From positions 177,274-241,273 of the forward strand of contig JAOPKD010000003.1 in the NCBI GenBank assembly GCA_025517565.1: 64,000 nucleotides of DNA, in the 5' to 3' direction. The DNA is from Halapricum hydrolyticum (GTDB taxonomy: Archaea; Halobacteriota; Halobacteria; Halobacteriales; Haloarculaceae). The translations under genes were made by a program, and so were the position numbers. Below, piece by piece: positions 9,053 to 17,672 of the stretch. The notes below the pieces were generated by a model. The model did no database searches. It was not told the DNA's origin and saw only the letters and a list, made by a program, of their open reading frames with translations. Position 1 is the first letter of the stretch. Each line of letters opens with the position of its first letter.

Positions 9053-9525
9053 CGATCTCCTCCGTGCGACCCGCGCGGGCCGCCATCGTGGTCCTCGTGG
9101 CCGAGCGCCTGCCTGAGAAACGACATCCATCGTTTCTGGTCGGCCGCCTCCTTGGCTTGCTTTTCGCTTTCGATGTCCGTCGGCCCCAGCGACTCCAGCG
9201 CTTCCAGCGCGCGGTCGATACCGACGATCGCCTCCGCGAGCCGCTCGCCCTCCTGATAGGAGATCGATTCCGATTCGAGACGCCGACGGCGCTTTCGGCG
9301 TTCGCGCCGGAGATTGCGCTTCGCCCGCTCGACGCGCTCGCGCTCGCCGGCCGGAACCGTCTCCCGGCGCTTGATCTCGAAGACGAACGACCGGAGGTCG
9401 ATCGTCTCCCCTTGCACGTCGACCTGTTCGGGGATGGCGGTCCCGACCGTCGCCCCCTCACGCTTGACGCGTTCGAGCAGTTGCTTGCGCTGGTACTCTT
9501 GCACGTTCACTCGTCGGAACCGCAT
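9049..9525 (-). CDS. DUF5788 family protein
   Basis: 158 residues. Highly charged protein with QEYQRKQLLERVKREGATVG at the start, a predicted basic helix (RNLRRERRKRRRR) and a Gly/His-rich tail. It matches my memory of haloarchaeal DUF5788, whose function is unknown. It opens the operon with polX and the Mut7-C gene through an ATGA overlap, hinting at a role in nucleic-acid repair or processing. The start MRFRRVNVQEY was chosen over a longer in-frame extension that runs antisense to the rhomboid gene. Confidence 0.7.
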   Translation of the reverse strand: MRFRRVNVQEYQRKQLLERVKREGATVGTAIPEQVDVQGETIDLRSFVFEIKRRETVPAGERERVERAKRNLRRERRKRRRRLESESISYQEGERLAEAIVGIDRALEALESLGPTDIESEKQAKEAADQKRWMSFLRQALGHEDHDGGPRGSHGGDR

Positions 9526-9633
9526 CGAGAAAAATCCACGCGTCCGTGCGCGGTTTCGACTACGGGTCGCGCACGATCCGGTCAGGACGTCCAAGCACAA
9601 TCCATTTGCCCGGGCGGTCCGAAACAGGTGATA

Positions 9634-10572
9634 ATGGCGACCTGCGACGTGTGTGGCAAGCAGACGAACATGCCGTATCACTGCCGACACTGCGGCGGGA
9701 CGTTCTGTGCCGATCATCGCCTGCCGGAGAACCACGACTGCCCGGGGCTCGACGACTGGGGCGACCCCGGCGGGGTCTTCGACAGCGGCTTCGACACCAG
9801 CGTCGATACGTCCAGCACGACCCAGTCAGACGGAATCGCCGGCCGTCTCGGTATCAACACCGGGCCGGGCAGCTTCTTCGGCTACTTCCGGGGGAATATG
9901 ACCTACGCGTTCCTCGGGCTGATGTGGCTCACGTTCATTCTCCAGGCGATCGTTCTGACGATCGGCGACAACCAGCTCCATCGGACGCTGTTCGTCCTCA
10001 CGCCACAGCACCCCGAATACGTCTGGACGTGGGTGACGTCCATCTTCGCGCACGGCGACTTCGGCCACATCGCAGTCAACAGTATCGTGATCTTCTTCTT
10101 CGGCCGTCTCGTCGAGGATTACGTCGGATCCCGTGACTTCAGCGCCCTGTTCATCGCGAGTGGCGCGATAGCCGGCCTCGGCCAGGTTGCCCTCCAGATC
10201 TACGAGGGGTTCGGCGCCATTCCGAGTGCTGGCGGCGTCGTTGGTGCCAGCGGGGCCGGGCTCGCCATCATGGGCGTGTTGACGATCCTCAATCCCAACC
10301 TTCGCGTCTACCTGTACTTCCTGATCCCGATCCCGATCTGGGTTCTCACGGCCGGGTTTGCGGTCGTGAGCGCGCTCGGCGTCTTCGGTCCGAGTCTCAC
10401 TGGCAGCAACGTCGCTAACCTGGCACATCTGCTCGGGCTCGTGATCGGGCTCGCATACGGCCAGCGAGTCAAAAACCGGGTGCGCGCGCCCCAGCAGTTG
10501 CAGTTCGGCGGGGGCGGCCCCGGCGGTCCCGGCGGCCCGGGCGGTCCCGGTAGACGGCGCGGTCCGTTCTGA
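9634..10572 (+). CDS. Rhomboid intramembrane serine protease with AN1-type zinc finger
   Basis: 312 residues. Residues 1-45 form an AN1-like zinc finger (CDVCGKQ, CRHCGG, FCADHRLPENHDC). Six or so transmembrane helices follow from about residue 90. Catalytic Ser lies in VVGASGAG and catalytic His in NLAHLLGL. A Gly/Pro-rich tail closes the protein. Rhomboids cleave membrane proteins within the bilayer. The start ATG sits just after a TGATA sequence. The gene ends 2 bases before endonuclease V, so they may be co-transcribed. The same zinc-finger signature heads a different membrane protein at 38502-39551. Confidence 0.92.
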   Translation: MATCDVCGKQTNMPYHCRHCGGTFCADHRLPENHDCPGLDDWGDPGGVFDSGFDTSVDTSSTTQSDGIAGRLGINTGPGSFFGYFRGNMTYAFLGLMWLTFILQAIVLTIGDNQLHRTLFVLTPQHPEYVWTWVTSIFAHGDFGHIAVNSIVIFFFGRLVEDYVGSRDFSALFIASGAIAGLGQVALQIYEGFGAIPSAGGVVGASGAGLAIMGVLTILNPNLRVYLYFLIPIPIWVLTAGFAVVSALGVFGPSLTGSNVANLAHLLGLVIGLAYGQRVKNRVRAPQQLQFGGGGPGGPGGPGGPGRRRGPF

Positions 10573-10574
10573 GC

Positions 10575-11360
10575 ATGCAGCCCGTCCGCCCCGAGTTCGT
10601 TCCGGACGCGAGCCTCACCCGCGAAGAAATGGAATCGCTGCAGGACGAGATCGCCGAGGCCGCGGTCTTCGAGGACGACCTCGGGTTCGATCCTGAGGAC
10701 GTCACGGTCGGCCGGGACAGCGGACAGCGATCACTCGTCGAGGCCGACCCCCCGGTCATCGCCGGCGTCGACCAGGCGTTTCTCGAAGACGATCGGGCCG
10801 TCAGCGCCGCCGTCGCGCTCCGCGCTGGCGAGGTGATCGACGAGGCCACGGCCGTCGCGGAGACGGAGATCCCCTACATCCCGGGACTGTTGAGTTTCCG
10901 GGAGGGCAACGCCGTCCTCGCAGCCCTGGAAGCGCTGTCGGTCTCGCCGGACCTGACAGTCGTCGACGGGAGCGGCCGGATCCACTTCCGGCAGGCCGGA
11001 CTGGCGACACACGTCGGCGTCACGCTCGATCACCCGACGGTCGGCGTCGCGAAGAACCTCCTCTGTGGGACGCCACGGGAGCCGATCCCGGATCGGTTGC
11101 CCGAGGGCGCACGGATCCCGATCGAGGCCAACGGTGACGTGACCGCGCCGGACGGGACCGTGATCGGCTACGCCTACCAGAGCCGCCAGTACGAGCGCGG
11201 CTCGACCAGCATTAATCCGCTATATGTCAGTTCTGGCCACCGGATCAGCGCCGAGGCGGCCGTCGCCGTCGTCGAGCGGACCTGCGACGGCTACAAGCTT
11301 CCGGAACCGACGCGACTGGCCGACGCGCTCGCCGACGAGGCCAAGTCCGAGTTCAGGTGA
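10575..11360 (+). CDS. nfi: Endonuclease V
   Basis: 261 residues. Endonuclease V cleaves near deaminated bases such as hypoxanthine in DNA. Conserved elements are visible: IAGVDQAF (first catalytic Asp), ETEIPYIPGLLSFREG, the VVDGSGRIHFRQAGLATHVGV block and VGVAKNLLCG. Length is slightly above the bacterial enzyme because of an N-terminal helical extension, which is common in haloarchaea. It follows the rhomboid gene with a 2-base gap. Confidence 0.9.
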   Translation: MQPVRPEFVPDASLTREEMESLQDEIAEAAVFEDDLGFDPEDVTVGRDSGQRSLVEADPPVIAGVDQAFLEDDRAVSAAVALRAGEVIDEATAVAETEIPYIPGLLSFREGNAVLAALEALSVSPDLTVVDGSGRIHFRQAGLATHVGVTLDHPTVGVAKNLLCGTPREPIPDRLPEGARIPIEANGDVTAPDGTVIGYAYQSRQYERGSTSINPLYVSSGHRISAEAAVAVVERTCDGYKLPEPTRLADALADEAKSEFR

Positions 11361-11420
11361 CGCTCGGCCGTCCCGAGCGAACCACAACGTTAGACTATCT
11401 GTGGTCCTCACCACCGGTCG

Positions 11421-11693
11421 ATGACCACGTCCGTCACCGAGAACGGGATCACGGCACGCTACGAGGAAACCGAGACCGAGCGCCTGCTCACCTTCGAGCG
11501 CGAGGGGGCGACGGCCGCCATCGCCCAGAACATCGACGGCTACGTCATGCTGAAGGTACGCCCGAGAGCCGACGGCGACGAACTCGAACGCTACTACGGG
11601 TTCGACATGGCGCTCGATCACGCCGCGGAACTGCTCGGCGTCTCGCCCCACGACCTGCCAGTCCCCGAGCCGGCCGAAGACATGGGGATGTGA
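11421..11693 (+). CDS. Conserved haloarchaeal small protein
   Basis: 90 residues, acidic, starting MTTSVTENGITARYEE. It has beta-strand-rich character in the first half and an amphipathic helix near FDMALDHAAELLG. I do not recognise a characterised family; the composition and codon use are those of a genuine haloarchaeal gene. It stands alone between endonuclease V and the convergent alpha/beta hydrolase. Confidence 0.6.
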   Translation: MTTSVTENGITARYEETETERLLTFEREGATAAIAQNIDGYVMLKVRPRADGDELERYYGFDMALDHAAELLGVSPHDLPVPEPAEDMGM

Positions 11694-11706
11694 CACTGGC
11701 GAAACG

Positions 11707-12630
11707 CTAGTCCTCGACCAGTAGCTCGGCGAACTGCTCGGGATGCTCGACGTGGGGCAGGAGGGTCGCCTCGTCGAAAACGACCAGCTTCGCGTCGCTG
11801 GCGTCCGCGAGCGATCGTCCCGCCGACAGCGGCGTCGTCGAGGCGTCCCGACCCCAGACGAGGGTCACGGGGGCATCGACGTCCGGGAGCGCCTCTTCGA
11901 GGGATTCGTCGGGATCGAGGAACCCACCGAGGAACGACGCCGGGGCGAACCGGGCGCCCTCCTGATGGGCCGAATGCCACTCGTAATCGAGTCTCTCCTC
12001 GGTGAGATTGTCCATATCGTAGTAGCCGTGATCGGCGTGGAAGTGACGCATCGAGGGTTTGCTGACGAGCGCGTTGAACAGTGCCTGCCCGACCAGCGGC
12101 GAGCGCAGCAGCGACCGGACCCAGGTTCGCTTGCCATCCCCGCCCATGGTCGTACCAGTCGGGCAGATCAACACCAGCTCCGAGACGTCGAGATCGCGGG
12201 CCGCGAGGGTGACGTACGCCCCGGAGAGGCCTGAAGCGACGACGGTCGGTTCGTCAGTCAGGTCCTCGAGGAAGTCCACGAGGAACTGCTCGTACAGCGG
12301 CGCCGAGTACAGAAGCGGCGGCCGATCGGTGGTGCCGAACCCGGGCAGATCCGGTGCGAGCACGTGATACTCTTCGGCCAGCGACTCGAAAACGGTCTCG
12401 AACTCGCGACTGGTCGCGGCGGCGTTGATCCCGTGGACCAACACGAGCTCCGGGTCTTGCGGGTCGCCGGCTTTCGTGTATCCGACGTTGAAACCGCGCC
12501 AGCGATACGACCGGAGCTCGCCCGGCAGTGGCGCCTCCAGATCGCTGGCTCTCGATTGCAGGAGGCGGTTGCTCGCGGCAGCGAAACCGAGTCCACCGAC
12601 GCCGGCGGCGAGGACGTTTCGAAGCTTCAT
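11707..12630 (-). CDS. Alpha/beta-hydrolase fold protein
   Basis: 307 residues from MKLRNVLAAGVGG; an upstream ATG in frame would add nine residues. The N-terminus is a hydrophobic segment that may be a membrane anchor. The oxyanion region LVHGIN, the nucleophile elbow SGLSGAY (degenerate relative to G-x-S-x-G), the Asp in VWGRDAST and the His in LLPHVEHPEQF give a full predicted triad. Substrate unknown. It converges on the small gene at 11421. Confidence 0.82.
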   Translation of the reverse strand: MKLRNVLAAGVGGLGFAAASNRLLQSRASDLEAPLPGELRSYRWRGFNVGYTKAGDPQDPELVLVHGINAAATSREFETVFESLAEEYHVLAPDLPGFGTTDRPPLLYSAPLYEQFLVDFLEDLTDEPTVVASGLSGAYVTLAARDLDVSELVLICPTGTTMGGDGKRTWVRSLLRSPLVGQALFNALVSKPSMRHFHADHGYYDMDNLTEERLDYEWHSAHQEGARFAPASFLGGFLDPDESLEEALPDVDAPVTLVWGRDASTTPLSAGRSLADASDAKLVVFDEATLLPHVEHPEQFAELLVED

Positions 12631-12699
12631 GCTCGCGTCTTGGAGCGAGACCGACATATAATGACCGGCGGCTGTTACGGTCCGTCCCCCCGCGCGATA

Positions 12700-13884
12700 T
12701 CAATCGGACGGGGAGACCGTCACGGACAGATCGAGTTTCCGCGCTGACCGAACCGCGTAGACGATACTGCCGGCGAACAGGAGCAGACTCCCGACGACGA
12801 ACAGCGCGCTGAGCGGCGACATCGGGTCGACGAAGACCCAGTACAGCGGGGCGGCGATCGCGGGGCCGGCTACCAGTCCGGCGATCTTCGCGACCAGGGG
12901 GCCACAGCAGCCGCAGGTACACGTGCCGACGATGGCGGCGCTCCCGGCCGTCCCCTCGGTCAGACCAGCCTCCTGTTCGGCACGCCACTGACGGGCGATG
13001 AGCGCCCCGTTCAGTCCGATGAGCGCACTCAGCGTCCCGAGGATCAAGAGCTGCCCGGGTGAGACAGCCAGAAACAGCGGGATGTGCGGGATCGCGATTT
13101 CGAGCGTCGGCCAGGACACCAGCTGATAGATCGTCGGCAGAACAGCGACGGTGATCTCGTGTGGCGCGCCTTCCTCCGGGAAAAACGAGAGGTACCCGGT
13201 CACGCCGAAGAAAAACAGGAGCAAGACGACAGCAGTGCCGATCCCGAACCGCCGGGCGACGCGGTCACGAAGCACAGCTCGAATGGCGTCGCCGGCGTCG
13301 ACCCAGAGGACGTACCCGACAAAGACTGGCGTCGTGAGGACAATCGCGTACCCGAGCGGGTGCGTATCGCTGGCCGGCCCGGGAATCAGGTAGGGATAGA
13401 CGATCCACAGCCCCATCAGGACGCCGAGCAGCGCGTACCGCGGACGGTTCGGCCAGCGAAGGCGGCCGACGAGGACGCTCCCGGCGACGATAGCGGTACC
13501 GACCGACAGCGCCACCGGCTGATACCACGATCGGGAGAACGGCATCGACTGTGCGGTATAGGTCGGATCCGGAGACAACCCCTCGAAGAGGACCGTCCCG
13601 AGTGCGGTGAGTGAAATGCCGATGAAGACACCGTAGAGTGCAAGCGTCGGCGCGAAGTGGTTCGTGCGTTTGAGCAGGGCACTGGCGACGAGGACGACGA
13701 CGCCGACCAGCGCGAGCGCGATCCCGTGCCCTTGCGTGATCCCGCCGGTCGCAGTCGCCTCGTGGGCGGAGACGACCGGGATCTGCGCGAGGGCGACGAC
13801 ACCCACGAACGCTGTGAGGGTGGTGCGGAGACCGCCAGTGTCCGGACGCGGGGGCCGGGCTGGACCACTCGAATCCGATGACAT
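12700..13884 (-). CDS. Polytopic membrane protein with a Cys-rich loop
   Basis: 394 residues with about ten hydrophobic segments after an N-terminal region that resembles a signal anchor (VGVVALAQIPVVSA, then HEATATGG). A loop near residue 325 carries CTCGCCGP, four cysteines in six residues, which could bind a metal or undergo redox chemistry. I do not recognise the family. It lies head-away from neighbours and has its own TATA box. Confidence 0.75.
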   Translation of the reverse strand: MSSDSSGPARPPRPDTGGLRTTLTAFVGVVALAQIPVVSAHEATATGGITQGHGIALALVGVVVLVASALLKRTNHFAPTLALYGVFIGISLTALGTVLFEGLSPDPTYTAQSMPFSRSWYQPVALSVGTAIVAGSVLVGRLRWPNRPRYALLGVLMGLWIVYPYLIPGPASDTHPLGYAIVLTTPVFVGYVLWVDAGDAIRAVLRDRVARRFGIGTAVVLLLFFFGVTGYLSFFPEEGAPHEITVAVLPTIYQLVSWPTLEIAIPHIPLFLAVSPGQLLILGTLSALIGLNGALIARQWRAEQEAGLTEGTAGSAAIVGTCTCGCCGPLVAKIAGLVAGPAIAAPLYWVFVDPMSPLSALFVVGSLLLFAGSIVYAVRSARKLDLSVTVSPSD

Positions 13885-13909
13885 TGCACCACGTTACAGC
13901 CGAAGGTAC

Positions 13910-13917
13910 ATTTATAT
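13910..13917 (-). promoter_or_regulatory. TATA box of the Cys-loop membrane protein gene
   Basis: Minus-strand ATATAAAT lies 26-33 bases before the ATG at 13884, the canonical archaeal TATA position for a leaderless mRNA. Confidence 0.55.
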
Positions 13918-14003
13918 GACTGTAGCGGAACTCTGGTCGAGAAGAATCGGCAGGCGTCCCGGCAGTCGACGCGATAATAACGCTACACGCCTAACAGTAG
14001 CTG

Positions 14004-14375
14004 ATGACTCCACATGCGCCGTCGGACGTACCGATCTACGAGAGTGATGCCGAGCGACAGATGCTCTGGGAACGCGACGCCGGCAACGATCAGCCAGTCG
14101 TCGCGATCCGGAACGCCCGTCGTGGCTGGATCGTCCGGTACGACCTCGCACATCTCGACGCCGAGTTGCGCCCCGAAACTCTGCAGCGACTTCGCGACTC
14201 GGTGGGTGACCGACGGCCCTACCCAACCGGCACAGACCCGATCTCACAGGCGGAGGGCGTCGGCGGCGAGGCAGGACCGGTCTCCGGGGACTTGCACGAA
14301 TCGAGCGAGGAAGCGGCGCGCGAGCTGGCAGCACACGTCTCGACGTTCGTCTTCGACCGCTCTAAATGGGCGTGA
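14004..14375 (+). CDS. Haloarchaeal hypothetical protein
   Basis: 123 residues starting MTPHAPSDVPIYESDAERQ. There is a well-conserved-looking core VVAIRNARRGWIVRYDLAHL and a helical C-terminus ending FDRSKWA. No characterised domain is recognised. Codon use fits the chromosome. It precedes the zinc-ribbon gene by about 50 bases. Confidence 0.55.
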   Translation: MTPHAPSDVPIYESDAERQMLWERDAGNDQPVVAIRNARRGWIVRYDLAHLDAELRPETLQRLRDSVGDRRPYPTGTDPISQAEGVGGEAGPVSGDLHESSEEAARELAAHVSTFVFDRSKWA

Positions 14376-14422
14376 ATTCGAACGGCTCGTCCTTTTTACC
14401 GCCCGGAGCCGTATGCTCGGGC

Positions 14423-14584
14423 ATGACCGTCGATCGAGCAACGTGTCCACACTGTGAGTCGTCGATCAGCGGCGACGAACTCGAAAAACTCGAAGTCAGC
14501 AGCGACAGGATCGCACCGATGGGTGCGGGCAAGCGCAGCGACACGCTCTACGTCTGCCCGTCGTGTAACACGATCCTGGGCTGA
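14423..14584 (+). CDS. Small zinc-ribbon protein
   Basis: 53 residues. CPHC near residue 8 and CPSC near residue 46 form a four-cysteine zinc ribbon separated by an acidic helix. Such mini-proteins are abundant in haloarchaea, usually without known function. Start MTVDRATCPHC is chosen over a longer in-frame start that overlaps the upstream gene. Confidence 0.65.
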   Translation: MTVDRATCPHCESSISGDELEKLEVSSDRIAPMGAGKRSDTLYVCPSCNTILG

Positions 14585-14644
14585 CTGGACAGTGCGACGG
14601 AGAGGCCGACGCCGCCCGACCAGTGTGAAAGGCCGTCCCGATGC

Positions 14645-15826
14645 TCAGTTCGCCGTCGAGACGATCTTGATCACGTCGCCCTCTTCGAGCTCTTGGTCGT
14701 CGCTGATCCGCATGTCCTTGCGGGCGTCGACGGCGTGGAGATAGCCGTCGCCGATGTCGCTGTGGACCGCGTACGCGAGGTCTTTCGGGGTCGATCCACT
14801 CGGCAGGAGGAACGCGTCGGGCAGGACGTTGCCCTGGCCGTCAGTCCAGTGGGTCGCGTCCTGGACGGGATAGGCCGTGATGTGATCGAGCAGATCGTAG
14901 ACGGCGTAATCGAGCGCCTCCTGAATTCCGGTTCCACCCCATTCAGTCATGACACCCCGGATCCGTTCGAGACCCTGCTGTTGCTGGTCGCTCACGTCGC
15001 CGACGATATCGAAGTCCGCGTCTCCGGGATCGTATTCGATCACGCCCGCCTCGGCGGCCTTCCGGAGTGCCAGTTCGCCGTCCGCCGTTGCGGGAACGAC
15101 TGCGTCGGCGGCCTCCCGCAGTCGTTGCAGGTTCTGTTCGGGCGCGATGTCCGCCTTGTTGGCCACGACGACGATCGGCTTCGTTCGCGTGCGGATGTCC
15201 TCGGCCAGTGCCTCGCGGTGGTCGTCGGTCCACTGGAGCGGATCCTCGGGATGGTCGAGTTCGCGCAACGTCCGGGAGACGTCGAGTTCGCTCGCGCCGA
15301 CGCCACTGAGCAGATCGACCAGCGCCTCGTCCAGTTCGAAGTCCGGCGATCGGGAGGCGCGCTCGACCGACTCCCAGTTGCGATCGACGATGCTGGCCAG
15401 CCACAGATCCAGTTCCGTCTCGATGAAATCCAGGTCAGAGAGTGGATCGTGCTCGCCGACCTCGATCGGTTCGCCCTCCTTGTCGGTCGCGCCCGCCGCG
15501 TCGACGACGTGGAGGATGACGTCGGCGTTCGAGAGTTCGTCCAGGAACTGATTTCCCAATCCCCGACCCTCGTGTGCCCCGGGGACCAGTCCCGCGACGT
15601 CCAGCAACTCGACGGGAACGTATCGCTTGCCGTCGTGACAGTGTTCGTTCCCGCAGCGCTCATCGAGGTCGAGACAGGGACAGTCCGTCCGGACGTGGGT
15701 GACGCCCCGGTTGGCGTCGATCGTCGTGAACGGGTAGTTGCCCACGTCGACCTCGGCCATCGTCGCCGCCGTGTAGAAGGTTGACTTGCCGGCGTTGGGT
15801 TTCCCGGCAAGCGCGATCGAGAGCAT
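14645..15826 (-). CDS. ychF: Redox-regulated ATPase/GTPase YchF (Obg family)
   Basis: 393 residues. P-loop GKPNAGKST at residues 7-15, switch/Walker B region LLDVAGLVPGAHEGRG, the NKAD specificity element, and a C-terminal TGS-like domain (PDAFLLPSGSTPKDLAYAVH). YchF proteins associate with ribosomes and prefer ATP over GTP. A Cys-rich insert CPCLDLDERCGNEHC after the first strand is seen in archaeal members. Start MLSIALAGKPNAGK is placed directly before the P-loop as in homologues. Confidence 0.92.
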   Translation of the reverse strand: MLSIALAGKPNAGKSTFYTAATMAEVDVGNYPFTTIDANRGVTHVRTDCPCLDLDERCGNEHCHDGKRYVPVELLDVAGLVPGAHEGRGLGNQFLDELSNADVILHVVDAAGATDKEGEPIEVGEHDPLSDLDFIETELDLWLASIVDRNWESVERASRSPDFELDEALVDLLSGVGASELDVSRTLRELDHPEDPLQWTDDHREALAEDIRTRTKPIVVVANKADIAPEQNLQRLREAADAVVPATADGELALRKAAEAGVIEYDPGDADFDIVGDVSDQQQQGLERIRGVMTEWGGTGIQEALDYAVYDLLDHITAYPVQDATHWTDGQGNVLPDAFLLPSGSTPKDLAYAVHSDIGDGYLHAVDARKDMRISDDQELEEGDVIKIVSTAN

Positions 15827-15954
15827 ACCTTCGAGTGGGTGACCCCGGTCCAAGGGGATTTCGATCGTGTGAGTCCTGCAGTCGCGGCCCGCCGGCCAGC
15901 GGAGAGGGACCTGTCGACCCCAATATTCATTCCTGATCCGACAAATATGTCGGC

Positions 15955-16287
15955 ATGGACAGACGACTCACGATCGGCGTCCTCACGGGGGCGTTTCTGG
16001 GGCTGTTCTGCATCGCCGGAGTCGGTCTCCGGATCGGCTTCGAGGGCAACGAACTGTTTCTGTTTTCGATGTGGTACAATCGAGTCGTCATGGGACTGCT
16101 GATCGGGCTCGCGGGCGGGCTCCAGATCGTCGACTCGGAGTACAACGTCATCGTCAGGGGCTTGCTGCTGGGGCTGGTGGTCACTACGGCGATCACACTC
16201 ACCAGTGAGTTCCGCGACTGGCCGAGCTTCTTCGCCGGCGTGGCCTACGGCGTCATCATCGACTGGGTCGCGACTCGATATAGCTGA
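15955..16287 (+). CDS. Small polytopic membrane protein
   Basis: 110 residues, four predicted transmembrane helices (for example GVLTGAFLGLFCIAGVGL, MGLLIGLAGGLQIV, GLLLGLVVTTAITL and SFFAGVAYGVIIDW). No catalytic motif. It is divergent from ychF with 130 bases between, so both promoters share that gap. Family not recognised. Confidence 0.65.
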   Translation: MDRRLTIGVLTGAFLGLFCIAGVGLRIGFEGNELFLFSMWYNRVVMGLLIGLAGGLQIVDSEYNVIVRGLLLGLVVTTAITLTSEFRDWPSFFAGVAYGVIIDWVATRYS

Positions 16288-16430
16288 CTGACCCAACAAG
16301 GTGTACCGCTGGCCTGCGGTTTGGGCGAGAACGTAAAAAACCAACAGGGGACGGAGACATAAATACCCTGGTACACAATAGCAAATAACCATTGACTTGG
16401 TGTCTGTATGTGCATGTGGGTGGAGGGGTT

Positions 16431-16544
16431 ATGGAACAGCACCCAAACGCTGCAATGGGGGGGTCCACACAGCGCGACCGTGCACAAGCCCATCTCTATG
16501 AGGCCCTTCAGGCGGATTCGGCGGCGGCCAAAAACAGCAGTTGA
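16431..16544 (+). CDS. Possible short or truncated ORF
   Basis: 37 codons, MEQHPNAAMGGSTQ then RDRAQAHLYEALQADSAAAKN. The second part resembles the start of small haloarchaeal helical proteins that run on through a longer helix pair, so this may be a truncated relative. A TATA-like AT-rich run lies about 65 bases upstream. Weak case; it could be non-coding. Confidence 0.25.
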   Translation: MEQHPNAAMGGSTQRDRAQAHLYEALQADSAAAKNSS

Positions 16545-16693
16545 TCATCGCACCAATCCGTGGCATATCACAGCCAAGGCGGATCGGCCAGTGCCGCGGA
16601 ACCCGCTGCCCCACCTACATTCGCTGCTCCACCTACTTCAGTTTGATACAGATCGTGTCGAATACGAGCCGTTGATACGGCGTTAGCTATCCA

Positions 16694-16810
16694 TTTGCCC
16701 GTCTGCACTGCCAGATTTTGCCCGTCTGCGCTGCCAGATGGTTCACGTTGCCACTGTGAGAAGTTATACCGTTCTCGGTTCACGTTATGAGAAGTCCCAT
16801 ACGGTTCTCG
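16694..16810. repeat. Two adjacent short tandem duplications
   Basis: A 23-base unit, TTTGCCCGTCTGC followed by ACTGCCAGAT, occurs twice back to back (16694-16716 and 16717-16739) with one mismatch. Immediately after, a unit beginning GGTTCACGTT and ending GTTCTC occurs twice (about 16740-16776 and 16777-16809) with small internal gaps; both contain GAGAAGT. The repeats end about 90 bases before the SDR start codon. Confidence 0.7.
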
Positions 16811-16898
16811 CGATTGACGGAAACACGTCAGACAGCGCCGATCGGGAATATTTGCCATAGCCGCCATTGTTTTGCAGCGATAGGGAGTCAGTCCACAC

Positions 16899-17636
16899 AT
16901 GGCGGCAAAAACCTGTGTAGTGACGGGATCCTCGAGCGGGATCGGGCGGGCCATCGCCGAGCGGTTCGGCGAAGAAGGACACAACGTCGTGGTAAATTAC
17001 AGGAGCTCCAGAGAGGGTGCCGAGCAGACGGCCACCGCCGTCGAAGCTGCGGGTGGCTCGGCACTGATCGTCCAGGCCGACGTGACCGATATGGACGCGG
17101 TACAGCGGATGGGTGACAAAGTCCACAGGGAATTCGGACAGGTGGACGTACTGGTGAACAACGCCGGCATCAACCAGGACGTCAAGTTTACCGAGATGTC
17201 CCACGAAGAGTGGGATACCGTTCTCGACGTGCATCTCGACGGTGCGTTCCACGCCACTCAGACGTTCTACGACGATCTGGCCGCTGCCGACGAGGGTCGT
17301 CTGATAAACATCTCCAGTATCATCGGCAAGGGTGGCAACTTCGGGCAAGCAAACTACGCGACGGCCAAGGCGGGAATGTTCGGATTCACGCGGACGCTTG
17401 CACTCGAACTTGCTCCGAACGGATCGACTGCCAATTGTATCGCGCCCGGCTTCATCTCCACCAGGATGGTCGAAGACCTTCCGGAGCACATCAAAGACCA
17501 GATCCGGGAAGATACGCCGCTCGGCCGACTGGGCACTCCCGAAGAAATCGCAGAGATCGTCGCGTTTCTGGCGAGTGACCGGTCGTCGTTCATTACCGGC
17601 GAGGTCATCGACGCCAACGGCGGCAAAGATCTGTAA
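16899..17636 (+). CDS. SDR reductase, acetoacetyl-CoA/3-oxoacyl reductase type
   Basis: 245 residues. NAD(P)-binding TGSSSGIG at 9-16, NNAG near 88, catalytic Ser in INISSI, and Tyr/Lys in QANYATAKAG. The NVVVNYRSS segment after the first beta-alpha unit favours NADPH and is typical of PhaB/FabG enzymes. The haloarchaeal homologues closest in motif are the PhaB acetoacetyl-CoA reductases of polyhydroxyalkanoate synthesis, but no other pha gene is adjacent, so FabG-like roles remain possible. It is preceded by tandem repeats that could bind a regulator. Confidence 0.85.
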   Translation: MAAKTCVVTGSSSGIGRAIAERFGEEGHNVVVNYRSSREGAEQTATAVEAAGGSALIVQADVTDMDAVQRMGDKVHREFGQVDVLVNNAGINQDVKFTEMSHEEWDTVLDVHLDGAFHATQTFYDDLAAADEGRLINISSIIGKGGNFGQANYATAKAGMFGFTRTLALELAPNGSTANCIAPGFISTRMVEDLPEHIKDQIREDTPLGRLGTPEEIAEIVAFLASDRSSFITGEVIDANGGKDL

Positions 17637-17672
17637 GACCCCGCACCCGACGACAGCCGAGACCGCGTTCGA

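Larger units (their letters stand above)
16288..16898. other. Gene-poor region upstream of the SDR reductase
   Basis: About 610 bases with only one short possible ORF (16431-16544), a TATA-like run near 16362, and two kinds of short tandem repeats at 16694-16810. Composition is less GC-rich than flanking genes. It may hold the regulatory region of the reductase gene and a decayed gene. Confidence 0.5.
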
